A stretch of 64,000 nucleotides of DNA, taken from NCBI RefSeq assembly GCF_012939955.1, contig NZ_SPMY01000037.1, positions 45,864 through 109,863 of the forward strand. Reading direction: 5' to 3'. The position numbers and the translations under genes were made by a program. The DNA is from Candidatus Accumulibacter phosphatis (lineage in GTDB: Bacteria > Pseudomonadota > Gammaproteobacteria > Burkholderiales > Rhodocyclaceae). Shown one piece after another: positions 1 to 10,332 of this stretch. Below the pieces are notes generated by a model. That model saw only the letters and a program-made list of their open reading frames with translations. It had not been told where the DNA came from and did not search any database. Every line of letters begins with the position of its first letter. The stretch's first letter is position 1.

Positions 1-633
1 CAGCCACAAGGTAAAGCCTCCGGCACCGCGTTGGCGCAGCAGGTCGGTGACGATGGCCTGGAAGTCTTCCTGGTAAGGCTGCAGGTGTGCGGCGCGATCC
101 CAGACGACCAGCAGTTCGCCGCCCCACAGCGACTGGCGAAGGCGCGGCAAGCGTCGCAGCGGTCGGGCGTCGGACAGTTCGCGCAGCAGGCGCGGCATGT
201 CGAGCCCGGCGTGGCGCGTTTCGACCGCCGAGCGCTTGAGCGCCGGCCACAGCCGCGCGTGACGAACCAGCGGAACGAAGGGCGCCGCTTCGCCGTCGCT
301 GCGCCGGGGCGCGCATTGCGCGGGCGTCAAGGGCTGCGATCTGTCTTGTCGGGCGCGTTCAGCCGGCAGTTCGAGACGTTGGCAGGCGGTGATGGCGAAA
401 AGTGGCGCGCGCAGAGGCTCTCTTGCTTCGACTTCGGCAGATGTTGCAGGCGCAGGACCGACCACGACACGAACTTGGCCTACGGGCGAAATGATGCCCG
501 AGACGCTTGCAACCACCGGTTGCCGCTCGAAGGCAAGCAGGCCAGCGTAGCGACGCTGTCGCTCCTCGTCGTCGCCGGCAAGCGACAGCGCGCGCAACAG
601 ATCGGCCCGCGCCAACAAAGGCGAGCGGTTCAT
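1..633 (-). CDS. Hypothetical protein, C-terminus beyond window (possible vWA-like partner of MoxR ATPase)
   Basis: The reading frame opens at an ATG at 633 that overlaps the stop of the MoxR-type ATPase gene (ATGA overlap). It runs without a stop to the window edge, giving 211 visible codons. The N-terminal 150 residues are Arg/Ala-rich and match nothing I recognise. Near the visible end a hydrophobic strand ending LLVVWDRA is followed by a helix-like stretch (about residues 172-200). This resembles the first strand and helix of von Willebrand A folds, the usual partners of MoxR ATPases. That assignment is inference. The overlap implies translational coupling with the ATPase and the TIR gene upstream, so the product probably acts in the same complex. 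The missing C-terminus could carry a further domain such as a formylglycine-generating-enzyme fold. Confidence 0.6.
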   Translation of the reverse strand, partial: MNRSPLLARADLLRALSLAGDDEERQRRYAGLLAFERQPVVASVSGIISPVGQVRVVVGPAPATSAEVEAREPLRAPLFAITACQRLELPAERARQDRSQPLTPAQCAPRRSDGEAAPFVPLVRHARLWPALKRSAVETRHAGLDMPRLLRELSDARPLRRLPRLRQSLWGGELLVVWDRAAHLQPYQEDFQAIVTDLLRQRGAGGFTLWL

Positions 634-1691
634 TGCGGCGGCGGCTCCCCTGCTCCGAGGGCTGCTCGCTGCTGCGACAACTGCGGACTGCCGTCGATGA
701 TTCCGTTCTTGAGGAAAGCGTACGGCGCCAGCCTCGCCAGCCACTCTTTCTGCTCGTCGCGCTTGCCGGGCGCCAACCGGCCGAGAGCGGTGAGCAGGTC
801 AATGTATTCGGCCAGCCCCGGTGGCGAAACACCCGCCATGCGTGCGTTATGCCGATCAGCCTCGAGTTGCTCGGCGGCCATCCTGAGGATCGTTTCGTGC
901 AAACGCCTAGCTGATGGTGCCGCGGTGCCGAAGTGCGCGAGCCCACGTTTGACGAGAAAGTCGGCATACGAATCGTCGGGCCCTAAGGTGAGTACCACGC
1001 AGCGGCGCAGGAAGGCCGCCGGCAATTCGCGCTCCTCGTTGGTGGTGATCACCACCAGCGGCAGGCCATCGCCGGGCTTGATCGGCTGCCGCGTCACCGG
1101 GTTGGGAAACTCGCGGCTGCCGAGAACTTCGAGCAGGCTGTTCGGCAGGTCGCTGTCGGCCTTGTCGATTTCGTCGATCAGGATGACGTGCCCGGCGGGT
1201 TTGGCGCCGGCGCTCGCTGGTGCGCCGGCTGAGTGGCTGCCCGGCGACGCTTCGCTGCCATCGCCGACGTACTGCTTCACGGCGGCGGACTGCGGTCCAT
1301 ACCCAAGCGCGTCATCCCAGGCAAAAGCCAGCCAGAACGGTCCGGGCAGCCAGTAGCAGTGATCAGGCTTGACGCCACCGCCGGCAACGCCGGCGGCCTG
1401 CGCATCTGCCAGTCGCTGCACGGCGTCGAAGCGGTAAAAGAGATCCTGCGCCTCGAAGCGAGGGCTGATCGTGACGCATTCCAGGCGCCAGTCCAGGGCC
1501 CTGGCCACCGCCAGCGCCAGCTGGGTCTTGCCGGTTCCCGGTTCGCCGCGCACCAGCAGCGGCCTTCCTGACGCCAGCGCCAGATGCAGGGCGTCGATTT
1601 CGTTCTGCGACCATTGATGAACGATGTCGTCGAAGCGCTCGACGGCGTCCGTTTTCAGGTTCTTCAGCAATTCTCTGACGTCAGTTTCCAT
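630..1691 (-). CDS. MoxR-type AAA+ ATPase
   Basis: A 353-residue AAA+ ATPase of the MoxR/CoxD type. Walker A is GEPGTGKT at residues 49-56, Walker B with its acidic pair is VILIDEID at 169-176, and a sensor-1 style stretch VVITTNEERELP lies around 213-224, followed by an arginine-finger-like RRC. MoxR ATPases act as chaperones that remodel or activate partner proteins, typically with a vWA protein encoded next door. The gene sits 35 bp downstream of the TIR-domain gene and overlaps the next gene by ATGA, so the three form one operon. An Ala/Gly/Ser-rich insert of about 25 residues precedes Walker B. The family assignment is secure; the substrate is unknown. Confidence 0.88.
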   Translation of the reverse strand: METDVRELLKNLKTDAVERFDDIVHQWSQNEIDALHLALASGRPLLVRGEPGTGKTQLALAVARALDWRLECVTISPRFEAQDLFYRFDAVQRLADAQAAGVAGGGVKPDHCYWLPGPFWLAFAWDDALGYGPQSAAVKQYVGDGSEASPGSHSAGAPASAGAKPAGHVILIDEIDKADSDLPNSLLEVLGSREFPNPVTRQPIKPGDGLPLVVITTNEERELPAAFLRRCVVLTLGPDDSYADFLVKRGLAHFGTAAPSARRLHETILRMAAEQLEADRHNARMAGVSPPGLAEYIDLLTALGRLAPGKRDEQKEWLARLAPYAFLKNGIIDGSPQLSQQRAALGAGEPPPQ

Positions 1692-1726
1692 TGGTTCGGC
1701 CTGTAATGTCGTGGCGTGGTTGATCT

Positions 1727-3088
1727 CTATGCCCGGGGCGGCATCTCTTCGAGGCGCGCGATGATGAGCGCGGCAGCCTTGGCGGGAGGATGCTTACGGC
1801 AGTCGGCAGCGAGGTCGATGGAAAACAGACCATCCACCGGTTCGTCGTCAAAACGGAAAGGCATGATGCGATCATCCTGACGCTTCTTGATCAGCTCACG
1901 CACGACGCGCCATTCAACGCCACCACACCATTCCTTTGCCTGGTAATCCCTGCCGAGAAAGACGACCACCAGATCGGCCTGCTCGTGATAGATCTTCTGC
2001 AAGAGGAGGTCTGCGTTCGGTCTTGCCAGCTGTGCCTCGAAGTTGGGGTAGTAGAAGACGGCGTCGCGTCCCAATTCCTCGACGAGGTCCGAGGCGACCT
2101 CATCAACATACTCGCGTTGTTCACCCGCGAGCGAAAGCGCCACCCGAAAGCGCATGTCCTGCAAACCGGACCGGGCCTGCGCCTTTGGTCCGGACAACCG
2201 CTCGAAAAGCGGCAACAGATAATCCATCAGGTCGGCCTGTAGATTTGCTCGCTTCCACGCCTGCCTGCCGGGTTCGTCCAGCCGATCCCCGATGGCCTCA
2301 CCGTAGCGGAAAGTGGGCACGCCAAAGTACGTCGCGAACTCCTTGCGCAGAGCCTCTTCATCGAGCGGGTGAGCGCTGGCCGCGTTCAGGCCGAACATCA
2401 GCCGCGAATCGTTCTTGCGGGCGTAGCGCGTCAACTGGCTGAGCAGCGCGTCGTCGGAAACGACACCACGGGCCTTGACGTCCTGCAGAAGCGTCCGTCG
2501 ATCGACCTTCCCCAGATCATCCAGCGGCGTCTTGACGATCGCCTGTAGCTCTGCCTTGACACATTCCCGTGCCCCCTGGAAATCCAGTTCCAGCGGCGGC
2601 ACGTCGTGCAGGACATTGATCGCTTCGGCAGTTCGCGTCTGCTCGTCGAAACGGATGCGGACGCCGTTTTCGCACCACGCGGCCGCAATCACCGCGGCGG
2701 CCAGCTGCTCGCTGGCGGCGATCAGCATCTCGTCGGCTGCTCCGGCTCCAGCTTCGCCTCCTGGGCCGATGCCTTCGGCTGCGAACTTTTCTTGCACCCG
2801 CCGTTCGCAGGCGACCAGGCAAATGCCGATGGCCACCTGCTGCAGGGCTTCGGGCGTCCCGGCGCGACCGCCAGCGAGTTTGCCGAGCTTTGGCGCAAGG
2901 CCCAGGATGTTGCCCAGGACATCAAAGGCGCCCTGCCCCAGACAGTCTTCCAGGAGCGCCGCAGCGTCAGCCGGGACCCCGGTCTCGCACTCCACAGCCC
3001 AGGCTTTGGCGAAAGCCGACCACAGTTCTTCCTGCTCGTGAAGCTCCCCGAGCCGGTCGCGAAGGCTCTGCTGCAGGCGAGTGGTCAT
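1727..3088 (-). CDS. TIR domain-containing protein
   Basis: A 453-residue protein with a C-terminal TIR fold at about residues 314-450. It begins with a beta strand RVALSLAGE and carries the motif EWCGGVEW at 386-393. Its Glu392 aligns with the catalytic glutamate of NAD-cleaving TIR enzymes (the WCxxE pattern). The N-terminal 300 residues are mostly helical and unrecognised. They may be a sensing or effector-associated region. No signal peptide or membrane segment is seen, so it should be cytoplasmic. It is the first gene of the operon with the MoxR ATPase and the truncated gene. TIR proteins in such settings commonly deplete NAD or make cyclic-ADPR-type signals in antiphage or conflict systems. 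The activity here is inferred from the conserved glutamate only. Confidence 0.8.
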   Translation of the reverse strand: MTTRLQQSLRDRLGELHEQEELWSAFAKAWAVECETGVPADAAALLEDCLGQGAFDVLGNILGLAPKLGKLAGGRAGTPEALQQVAIGICLVACERRVQEKFAAEGIGPGGEAGAGAADEMLIAASEQLAAAVIAAAWCENGVRIRFDEQTRTAEAINVLHDVPPLELDFQGARECVKAELQAIVKTPLDDLGKVDRRTLLQDVKARGVVSDDALLSQLTRYARKNDSRLMFGLNAASAHPLDEEALRKEFATYFGVPTFRYGEAIGDRLDEPGRQAWKRANLQADLMDYLLPLFERLSGPKAQARSGLQDMRFRVALSLAGEQREYVDEVASDLVEELGRDAVFYYPNFEAQLARPNADLLLQKIYHEQADLVVVFLGRDYQAKEWCGGVEWRVVRELIKKRQDDRIMPFRFDDEPVDGLFSIDLAADCRKHPPAKAAALIIARLEEMPPRA

Positions 3089-3130
3089 CGTTCGCCGCTC
3101 ACGTAATCACGTAATCACGCCATCACCCGC

Positions 3131-3913
3131 TCAGCGCCGCAGCAGGTTCCAGACGGTTTCGATACCGCCCACGACCAGATCGGAAATGTCTGCCTCGAGC
3201 AAACCCTTGCGCGTTTCCCGAGTCGCCAGCGACTTCGCGCGCTCGTTGGCGAGCAGCGCATCGGCGACGGCGTGCGGGTTCACGTGCTCCTGCCGGCTGG
3301 CTTTTGCGCCAAAGTTGTCGAGCGCGTCCTGCACCGCGTCGGGATCAAGAATGACGATCGGCGAACGGCAATGCGTGCACACGTGATCGCGACGGATATC
3401 GACCGGTGCGCCACAACCCGAGCAGCGGATGGTCTGCACCTGCCGCGCCAGCTCGGCGACCTCGGCGCCGTTGAGTTGGCGAACGAAGCCTTTTTCGATC
3501 ATGAACGCCGCGAAGGCGCTGTAGCGACCGTGGCGCTGCGGGCAGCGGCTGTAGGCGAAGCGGCCGTTGCGCGTGCTGTCGAGCCGGTGCATCAGGGGTT
3601 CGCGGCAGCGTGGGCATTGCAGCACGTCGCGCCAGGGTTGGCGCAGGTCGGCGTGGTGTTCGTGCAGCAGGCGGAAGAGTTCAAGAACGCCGGCCGGAGC
3701 GAGTTGCGCGCTCTCGAACTCGTCGAACCAGATACCCTGGCAAGGAAAGCAGATGTCGAGCGACACGACGCCGTTGAGCTGGCGCTTGAACTGCTGCACC
3801 GCCATCGGCGCGTGGCAGCTGGGACATGGGCCGCCGCTCGCCGAACGAGAGGGCTGAGCGGAATGATCGGAATGCGCGGCTTGCGCTGACTGCGGATCGC
3901 TGGTGTTGTTCAT
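3131..3913 (-). CDS. Zinc-ribbon (zf-TFIIB-like) protein
   Basis: A 260-residue protein carrying repeated CxxC pairs: CPSCHAPM near the N-terminus, CFPCQGIWFD, CPRCREPL, and a paired CSGCGAP / CTHCRSP near residues 170-190. This arrangement is typical of zf-TFIIB-type zinc ribbons, small putative nucleic-acid or protein-binding modules of unknown role. The frame stays open upstream to 4147, but that extension runs through an 8-bp tandem repeat and low-complexity sequence, so I chose the internal ATG at 3913. No good Shine-Dalgarno sequence precedes it, which leaves the start uncertain. It follows the TIR operon's first gene upstream by 42 bp on the same strand and may be its leading gene. No catalytic motif is visible. 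Confidence 0.7.
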   Translation of the reverse strand: MNNTSDPQSAQAAHSDHSAQPSRSASGGPCPSCHAPMAVQQFKRQLNGVVSLDICFPCQGIWFDEFESAQLAPAGVLELFRLLHEHHADLRQPWRDVLQCPRCREPLMHRLDSTRNGRFAYSRCPQRHGRYSAFAAFMIEKGFVRQLNGAEVAELARQVQTIRCSGCGAPVDIRRDHVCTHCRSPIVILDPDAVQDALDNFGAKASRQEHVNPHAVADALLANERAKSLATRETRKGLLEADISDLVVGGIETVWNLLRR

Positions 3914-3919
3914 GGCATC

Positions 3920-3951
3920 GAATGCTTGAATGCTTGAATGCTTGCATGCTT
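3920..3951. repeat. 8-bp tandem repeat (GAATGCTT x4)
   Basis: Four contiguous copies of GAATGCTT, the last with one mismatch (GCATGCTT), lie immediately upstream of the chosen start of the zinc-ribbon gene. The copy number is not a multiple of three, so gain or loss of a unit would shift any upstream-extended reading frame. Confidence 0.85.
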
Positions 3952-4428
3952 GGATCACTGGAGGTGGGGCGTTTCTGCCACTCCCCACCTGCTGCTCCGC
4001 GCCCTGGCTGCTCACCGCAGCCAGAAGCGCACGTCGGCGAGTATAGCCGCCAGTCCTTCCACAAGCGAGCGCGGACCGGGGCGACTCGCCGTCGTCCACT
4101 TTTCTTGCCGCCTGTGCCGTGGGCACTGGTGCCCGTTCAGTAGGCATCCTGACGCGCGCGGCAGCGAATGCTCTCTAAGAGCACTCACATTTCCCAACGG
4201 AGTGATTCGGCCGATAGAATCAATCAATCGATCCAGGATTGCATTCTGTCGCTTGTGACCTAGAGTACTTATATCGTCCCCCATGCTCACTTAGCGGTCT
4301 TCCGCTACAGGGCCACTCGGCTGTCTTGTCCGGGCTGGCACCCCCCAGCGGGCACCAGGGCCGAAAGAGGCACTTTCCGCCGCAGCCACGGGCTGCACGA
4401 AAAGCGCCAGGAATCCGAGACAGGCAAA
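3952..4428. other. Intergenic region, no gene recognised
   Basis: About 480 bp between the divergently transcribed zinc-ribbon and subtilisin-like genes. Short open frames here have no homology-like composition or ribosome-binding sites. It must hold promoters for both flanking genes, but I see no convincing -35/-10 pair, and no inverted repeat strong enough to call. Confidence 0.5.
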
Positions 4429-4443
4429 GTGGAAGGAAAAGCC

Positions 4444-5661
4444 ATGAGCGAGAAGCGGAAATCGGTAATCATCACCTTCAAGGCAAAGGAAAAGCGTTCG
4501 GACAAGAGCGCGGACAAGGTGGACATCGTGCGCAGCGTATTGCCCAAAGGCATGCAGACGTACTTTTTTGACGCGACGAGCCTGGCGTCAGGAGCATCAG
4601 TGCCGGCGATGGACCAGGATCTGATCGCTTACGACGTCAATCAATACGAATCGCCGATCGTCACCGCGCGGCTGACCAAGGCGGAGATCGAGGAACTGTC
4701 GAAAAATGGCAACGTCGCCGAGGTAGAGGAAGACCAGGTGTGCTACGCGATCGGCAGTCAGTTCGGCCACCTGCAATTCGAGAACCAGCCGAGCATCCTG
4801 GCCGAAACCGTGCCGGCCGGCGTTGTGCAGATCAAGGCACCGCAAGGCTGGCCGTCGTCGCAGGGCGAAGGAATACGGGTGGCGGTGGTCGACACCGGTA
4901 TCGACTACAACCACTCGGACCTCAAAGCCAACTACCGCGGCGGCGTCAGCTTCGTTGCCGGCGCGAGCACACCAATGGATGATCACGGCCACGGCACGCA
5001 CTGCGCGGGCACGGTTGCCGCCGCAATCAACGGTGCCGGCGTCGTTGGCGTAGCGCCCAGCGCCTACCTGTACGCGGTCAAGGTTCTGGACAGCAGCGGT
5101 AGCGGCTCGTATAGCCAGATCATTTCGGGCATTGACTGGTGCATCCAGAACGGCATGCGCGTGGTCAGCATGAGCCTCGGCGGGTCAGGCGGGTCGACGG
5201 CCCTGCAGAACATCTGCAATACCGCTTGGAGCAAGGGTCTGCTGGTCGTCGCGGCGGCCGGAAACACCGGTGCCAGCGTCGGCTACCCGGCCAAGTACAA
5301 GAACGTGATCGCCGTATCGGCGATTGATTCGGCCAACGCCCTAGCAGGCTTTTCCAGCCGTGGGCCGGAAGTCGACATCTGCGCGCCGGGAGTTAACGTC
5401 CTGTCGACGACCAGGGGTGGTGCTTATGGGACGATGAGCGGTACCAGCATGGCCTGCCCGCACGTTGCCGGTGCAGCTGCCGCGGTGTGGGGCGCCCACC
5501 GCTTCGCCAGCAACGAGCAGATCTGGAACCTTCTGGCGTACTACGTCGATAATCTCGGCGCGCCGGGCTGGGACGCCAGCTTCGGTTATGGCCGGGTCAA
5601 CGTCGACCGGGCAGCGTTGGCCTTGACGCCAGCACCGGTGATCGCCAAGAAAGGCATCTAG
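4444..5661 (+). CDS. S8 family serine peptidase (subtilisin-like)
   Basis: A 405-residue subtilase. The catalytic triad is Asp150 (VAVVDTGID), His183 (DDHGHGTHCAG) and Ser335 (MSGTSMACPHVAG), with the oxyanion Asn274 in AAAGNTG. Residues 1 to about 105 form an I9-type propeptide, ending in the typical VAEVEED stretch that threads the active site. There is no N-terminal signal peptide, which suggests intracellular action or non-classical export. The ATG at 4444 is preceded by GGAAGGA; a GTG at 4429 would overlap that site and is less likely. The nearest downstream gene, convergent, encodes a small I9-like inhibitor. Class and catalytic residues are clear; the physiological substrate is unknown. 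Confidence 0.93.
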   Translation: MSEKRKSVIITFKAKEKRSDKSADKVDIVRSVLPKGMQTYFFDATSLASGASVPAMDQDLIAYDVNQYESPIVTARLTKAEIEELSKNGNVAEVEEDQVCYAIGSQFGHLQFENQPSILAETVPAGVVQIKAPQGWPSSQGEGIRVAVVDTGIDYNHSDLKANYRGGVSFVAGASTPMDDHGHGTHCAGTVAAAINGAGVVGVAPSAYLYAVKVLDSSGSGSYSQIISGIDWCIQNGMRVVSMSLGGSGGSTALQNICNTAWSKGLLVVAAAGNTGASVGYPAKYKNVIAVSAIDSANALAGFSSRGPEVDICAPGVNVLSTTRGGAYGTMSGTSMACPHVAGAAAAVWGAHRFASNEQIWNLLAYYVDNLGAPGWDASFGYGRVNVDRAALALTPAPVIAKKGI

Positions 5662-5854
5662 GATCGCTGCGCGCTGCGGGCCTTGGTGGTCAGGTCAGAG
5701 AGCACGGACCCGCTTCGCCAGCGAGGTTGTTCGCGCTGCGCGCCGCCTGTTGGATACTTCGGCAGAAAGGTTGTTGCTGCCGGCGGCAGCGCCGCTTGCC
5801 GATCAACGACCGTGAGCTGTTGGCGCCAGCCTGACGGAAAGCAATGAGCCCGCC

Positions 5855-6115
5855 TCAGCGTGGCCCGAGTGCTGCCGCCGGCTGATCAAGTTCTATCGAC
5901 GTGACGTTGCCGGCAGCAGCCAGGGTCGCAATCTGGGCGGCAGTGACTGCTGCCGCGGCGGCGGCAATGCTCTGATAGACGGCTGTCGGCTCGACTCCCA
6001 AGTGGCGCAGCAATTCGACGCTGGCACTATCCTTGAACGAGACGATAACGGAGAACTTGCGCGAGTCGTCACGGTTTGCCCGCAATTCGTCGGCCAGCGA
6101 CGTTTCGATCTTCAT
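5855..6115 (-). CDS. Stand-alone peptidase inhibitor I9-like protein
   Basis: An 86-residue protein with the sequence pattern of a subtilisin propeptide: a first beta strand KFSVIVSFKD, an Ala-rich helix, and a final AAGNVTSIELDQ that matches the C-terminal strand of I9 propeptides, which normally docks in the protease active site. Start 6115 is chosen because GGAGG lies 5 nt upstream. The frame is also open further upstream to 6367. From a methionine about 50 codons upstream it would add a hydrophobic segment (AIIVLFAHLLVFT) that could be a signal peptide, so an exported form cannot be excluded. The gene is convergent with the S8 protease about 190 bp away, making that protease its likely target (inference). 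Confidence 0.65.
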   Translation of the reverse strand: MKIETSLADELRANRDDSRKFSVIVSFKDSASVELLRHLGVEPTAVYQSIAAAAAAVTAAQIATLAAAGNVTSIELDQPAAALGPR

Positions 6116-6484
6116 ATGGCCTCCGGTGCGCCCTTTGCCGTTGGCCGCCTCGCCACCGCATGTGGGCGTTGGCGTGAAGACCAGCAAGTGCGCGAAAAGT
6201 ACAATGATCGCCTTGGCACGCCCGCCTCGACAGCTGGCGTATTGCTTGTCGCTAGACATCATGGCCGACCCTCCGCTGCACTTGTGCGGCAGCCACCCGA
6301 GCCGCCGTCCGAGCGAGCAGCGCGCCGCCGTCCGCGGGTGCATCAACAGGGCTGCGAGCGTGTACAACGCACCTGTTCAGCATAGCTCATCCGGGGCCAT
6401 CGCGCACGATGCGCCGCAAGCCAAGTCGCCATGCTCTCGACGCAACCCGAAGCGGACGTCAGCAGAGCCCGCACGACCAGCCCG
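6116..6484. other. Region between I9-like gene and DUF3567 gene
   Basis: This stretch is upstream of the I9-like gene and downstream of the DUF3567 gene, both on the minus strand. It contains the possible N-terminal extension of the I9-like protein up to 6367. No other gene or clear terminator is seen. Confidence 0.5.
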
Positions 6485-6718
6485 TCAGTGCAGCACGATG
6501 GCGCGGGCGGCGCCCGCGCAGTAGGTGTCAAGCACGGCGTCGATCGATTCTTCGTCGCGCTCATTGTCGGGAATCTCGTCGAGCGTGCGGCGCAGGGCCC
6601 TGGCCACCGAGCCCTGGACGAAAAGGCTGCGGCTGGCCGCCTTGTCGACCAGCTCGAAGCCCTCCTGCACAGGATAAGCGACGATCGAGTAGTGCGCACT
6701 GTCATAGACGAGGTTCAT
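6485..6718 (-). CDS. DUF3567 family small protein
   Basis: A 77-residue protein starting MNLVYDSAHYSIVAYP, the typical opening of the DUF3567 family, which is largely confined to Betaproteobacteria and has no assigned function. ATG 6718 is preceded by GGAGCG at good spacing; a longer frame to 6796 would run into the clpB gene and is rejected. The protein is acidic and has no membrane segment. It lies 41 bp downstream of clpB on the same strand and might be read through from the clpB promoter, which would make it heat-responsive (inference). Confidence 0.8.
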   Translation of the reverse strand: MNLVYDSAHYSIVAYPVQEGFELVDKAASRSLFVQGSVARALRRTLDEIPDNERDEESIDAVLDTYCAGAARAIVLH

Positions 6719-6759
6719 ATCGGTCGCTCCGTTTCGGCCCCGCGGGCCATGCCTGTATC

Positions 6760-9342
<2,583 letters not shown>

Positions 9343-9378
9343 GCCGCACTCCTTCGGAGGTTTATGTTCATGCGCTAC

Positions 9379-9406
9379 AAGTGGGGGCATGCCGGGCTAA
9401 GTCAAC
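9379..9406 (-). promoter_or_regulatory. Putative sigma32 (heat-shock) promoter of clpB
   Basis: On the minus strand GTTGAC is followed after 14 nt by CCCCACTT. These resemble the sigma32 -35 (CTTGAA) and -10 (CCCCATNT) elements with allowed spacing. Transcription would begin about 30 nt upstream of the clpB ATG. The -35 has two mismatches; the -10 is strong. Confidence 0.5.
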
Positions 9407-9502
9407 GCCAAGACTGACTCGATGGCTTATTTCTTGCACGCGTTGCACGACTGTCAGGCTTGCTGAACCGCTCGTCGGGAGTGCGGTATGCAGCGGAAAA
9501 CA

Positions 9503-9556
9503 GCGAGAGGATGAAACTGGATTGCCGCGTCGGCTGCGCCTCCTCGCAATGACGGC
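9503..9556. repeat. Dispersed intergenic repeat, family D copy 1
   Basis: The stretch containing GGATTGCCGCGTCGGCTGCG and CCTCCTCGCAATGAC recurs in inverted orientation near 62941-62990 and in direct orientation near 63044-63085. Similarity to the 62.8-63.1 kb region also continues upstream of this copy (CTTGCTGAA..CGTCGGGA near 9455-9482). It lies between clpB and moaE. It is probably a decayed copy of the element at 62794-63135. Confidence 0.75.
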
Positions 9557-9583
9557 GGGTGAGGAACGCTGCGCGCTGCTCAG

Positions 9584-10057
9584 TCAGGCGGTGCCTGGCT
9601 CCTGCCAGCGTTCGGCCGCCTGGTCATCGGCGTCGCGGGCGTCTACCCAGCGCGCGCCGCTCGGTGTGACTTCGCGCTTCCAGAACGGTGCGCGCGTCTT
9701 GAGATAGTCCATGATGAACTCGCAGGCGGCAAAGGCTTCGCCGCGATGCCCGCCAGCCACCGCAACCAGGACGATCTGATCGCTCGGCAAGAGGCGACCG
9801 ACGCGGTGAATCACCAGCGCATCGATAATCGCCCAGCGCCGGCAGGCCTCTTCGACGATCTCGCCAAGCGCTTTCTCGGTCATCCCCGGATAGTGCTCGA
9901 GGCTCATCTCGGAAACGCCGGCCCCGTCGTTGTTAGCGCGCACCAGGCCGACAAAGGAGGCCACGGCACCGATCTGCGGATTCCCCTGGCGCAGGGCAGC
10001 CAGCTCAACGCCGACGTCGAAATCGGCTTCCTGAACGCGGACGCGCAACTCAGCCAC
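9584..10057 (-). CDS. moaE: Molybdopterin synthase catalytic subunit MoaE
   Basis: A 157-residue protein with the MoaE hallmarks: GAVASFVGLVR, the EHYPGM segment, IHRVGRLLPSD, the VAGGHRGEAF loop with C-E-F following, and the active-site region DYLKTRAPFWKRE containing catalytic lysines. MoaE with thiocarboxylated MoaD inserts two sulfurs into cyclic pyranopterin monophosphate to give molybdopterin. The start overlaps the moaD end by 8 bp, so the two subunits are translationally coupled. The last 20 residues beyond the conserved core are variable. It is the last gene of the molybdenum cofactor operon. Confidence 0.97.
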   Translation of the reverse strand: MAELRVRVQEADFDVGVELAALRQGNPQIGAVASFVGLVRANNDGAGVSEMSLEHYPGMTEKALGEIVEEACRRWAIIDALVIHRVGRLLPSDQIVLVAVAGGHRGEAFAACEFIMDYLKTRAPFWKREVTPSGARWVDARDADDQAAERWQEPGTA

Positions 10058-10301
10058 CGGTCACCGGCGGGAAGAAAGCAACCTCATCACCCGCCTGCAC
10101 GGGCGAGTCGAGCCGTGCCATCTGCTGATTGACCGCATAGCGCAGGTTCCGCAGCGTCAGCAAGCTTTCCCAGGCGCCGCCGCGGGCGGCCAACAAGTCG
10201 CGCAAAGCCGCGACATCGCTCACCCCGGCCGGCAGCTCAAGTTCCTCGCTGCCCTGTCCAAGTCGCTCGCGCAGCCCGGCAAAGTAGAGAATTTTCAGCA
10301 T
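10050..10301 (-). CDS. moaD: Molybdopterin synthase sulfur carrier subunit MoaD
   Basis: An 83-residue ubiquitin-like protein ending in the diagnostic Gly-Gly (FFPPVTGG), which is adenylated and thiocarboxylated to carry sulfur to MoaE. It starts MLKILYFAGLRERLG, a typical MoaD beginning. The frame is open to 10376, but the ATG at 10301 gives the normal family length. It lies 31 bp downstream of moeA and overlaps moaE. Confidence 0.95.
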   Translation of the reverse strand: MLKILYFAGLRERLGQGSEELELPAGVSDVAALRDLLAARGGAWESLLTLRNLRYAVNQQMARLDSPVQAGDEVAFFPPVTGG

Positions 10302-10332
10302 GCTCGCCCTCTCCCCAGCCGCCTTGATTGGC

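Noticed and set aside
31..1356. A 441-codon plus-strand frame at the window start
   Set aside because: It is antisense to the MoxR ATPase and its partner gene and has no recognisable domain.
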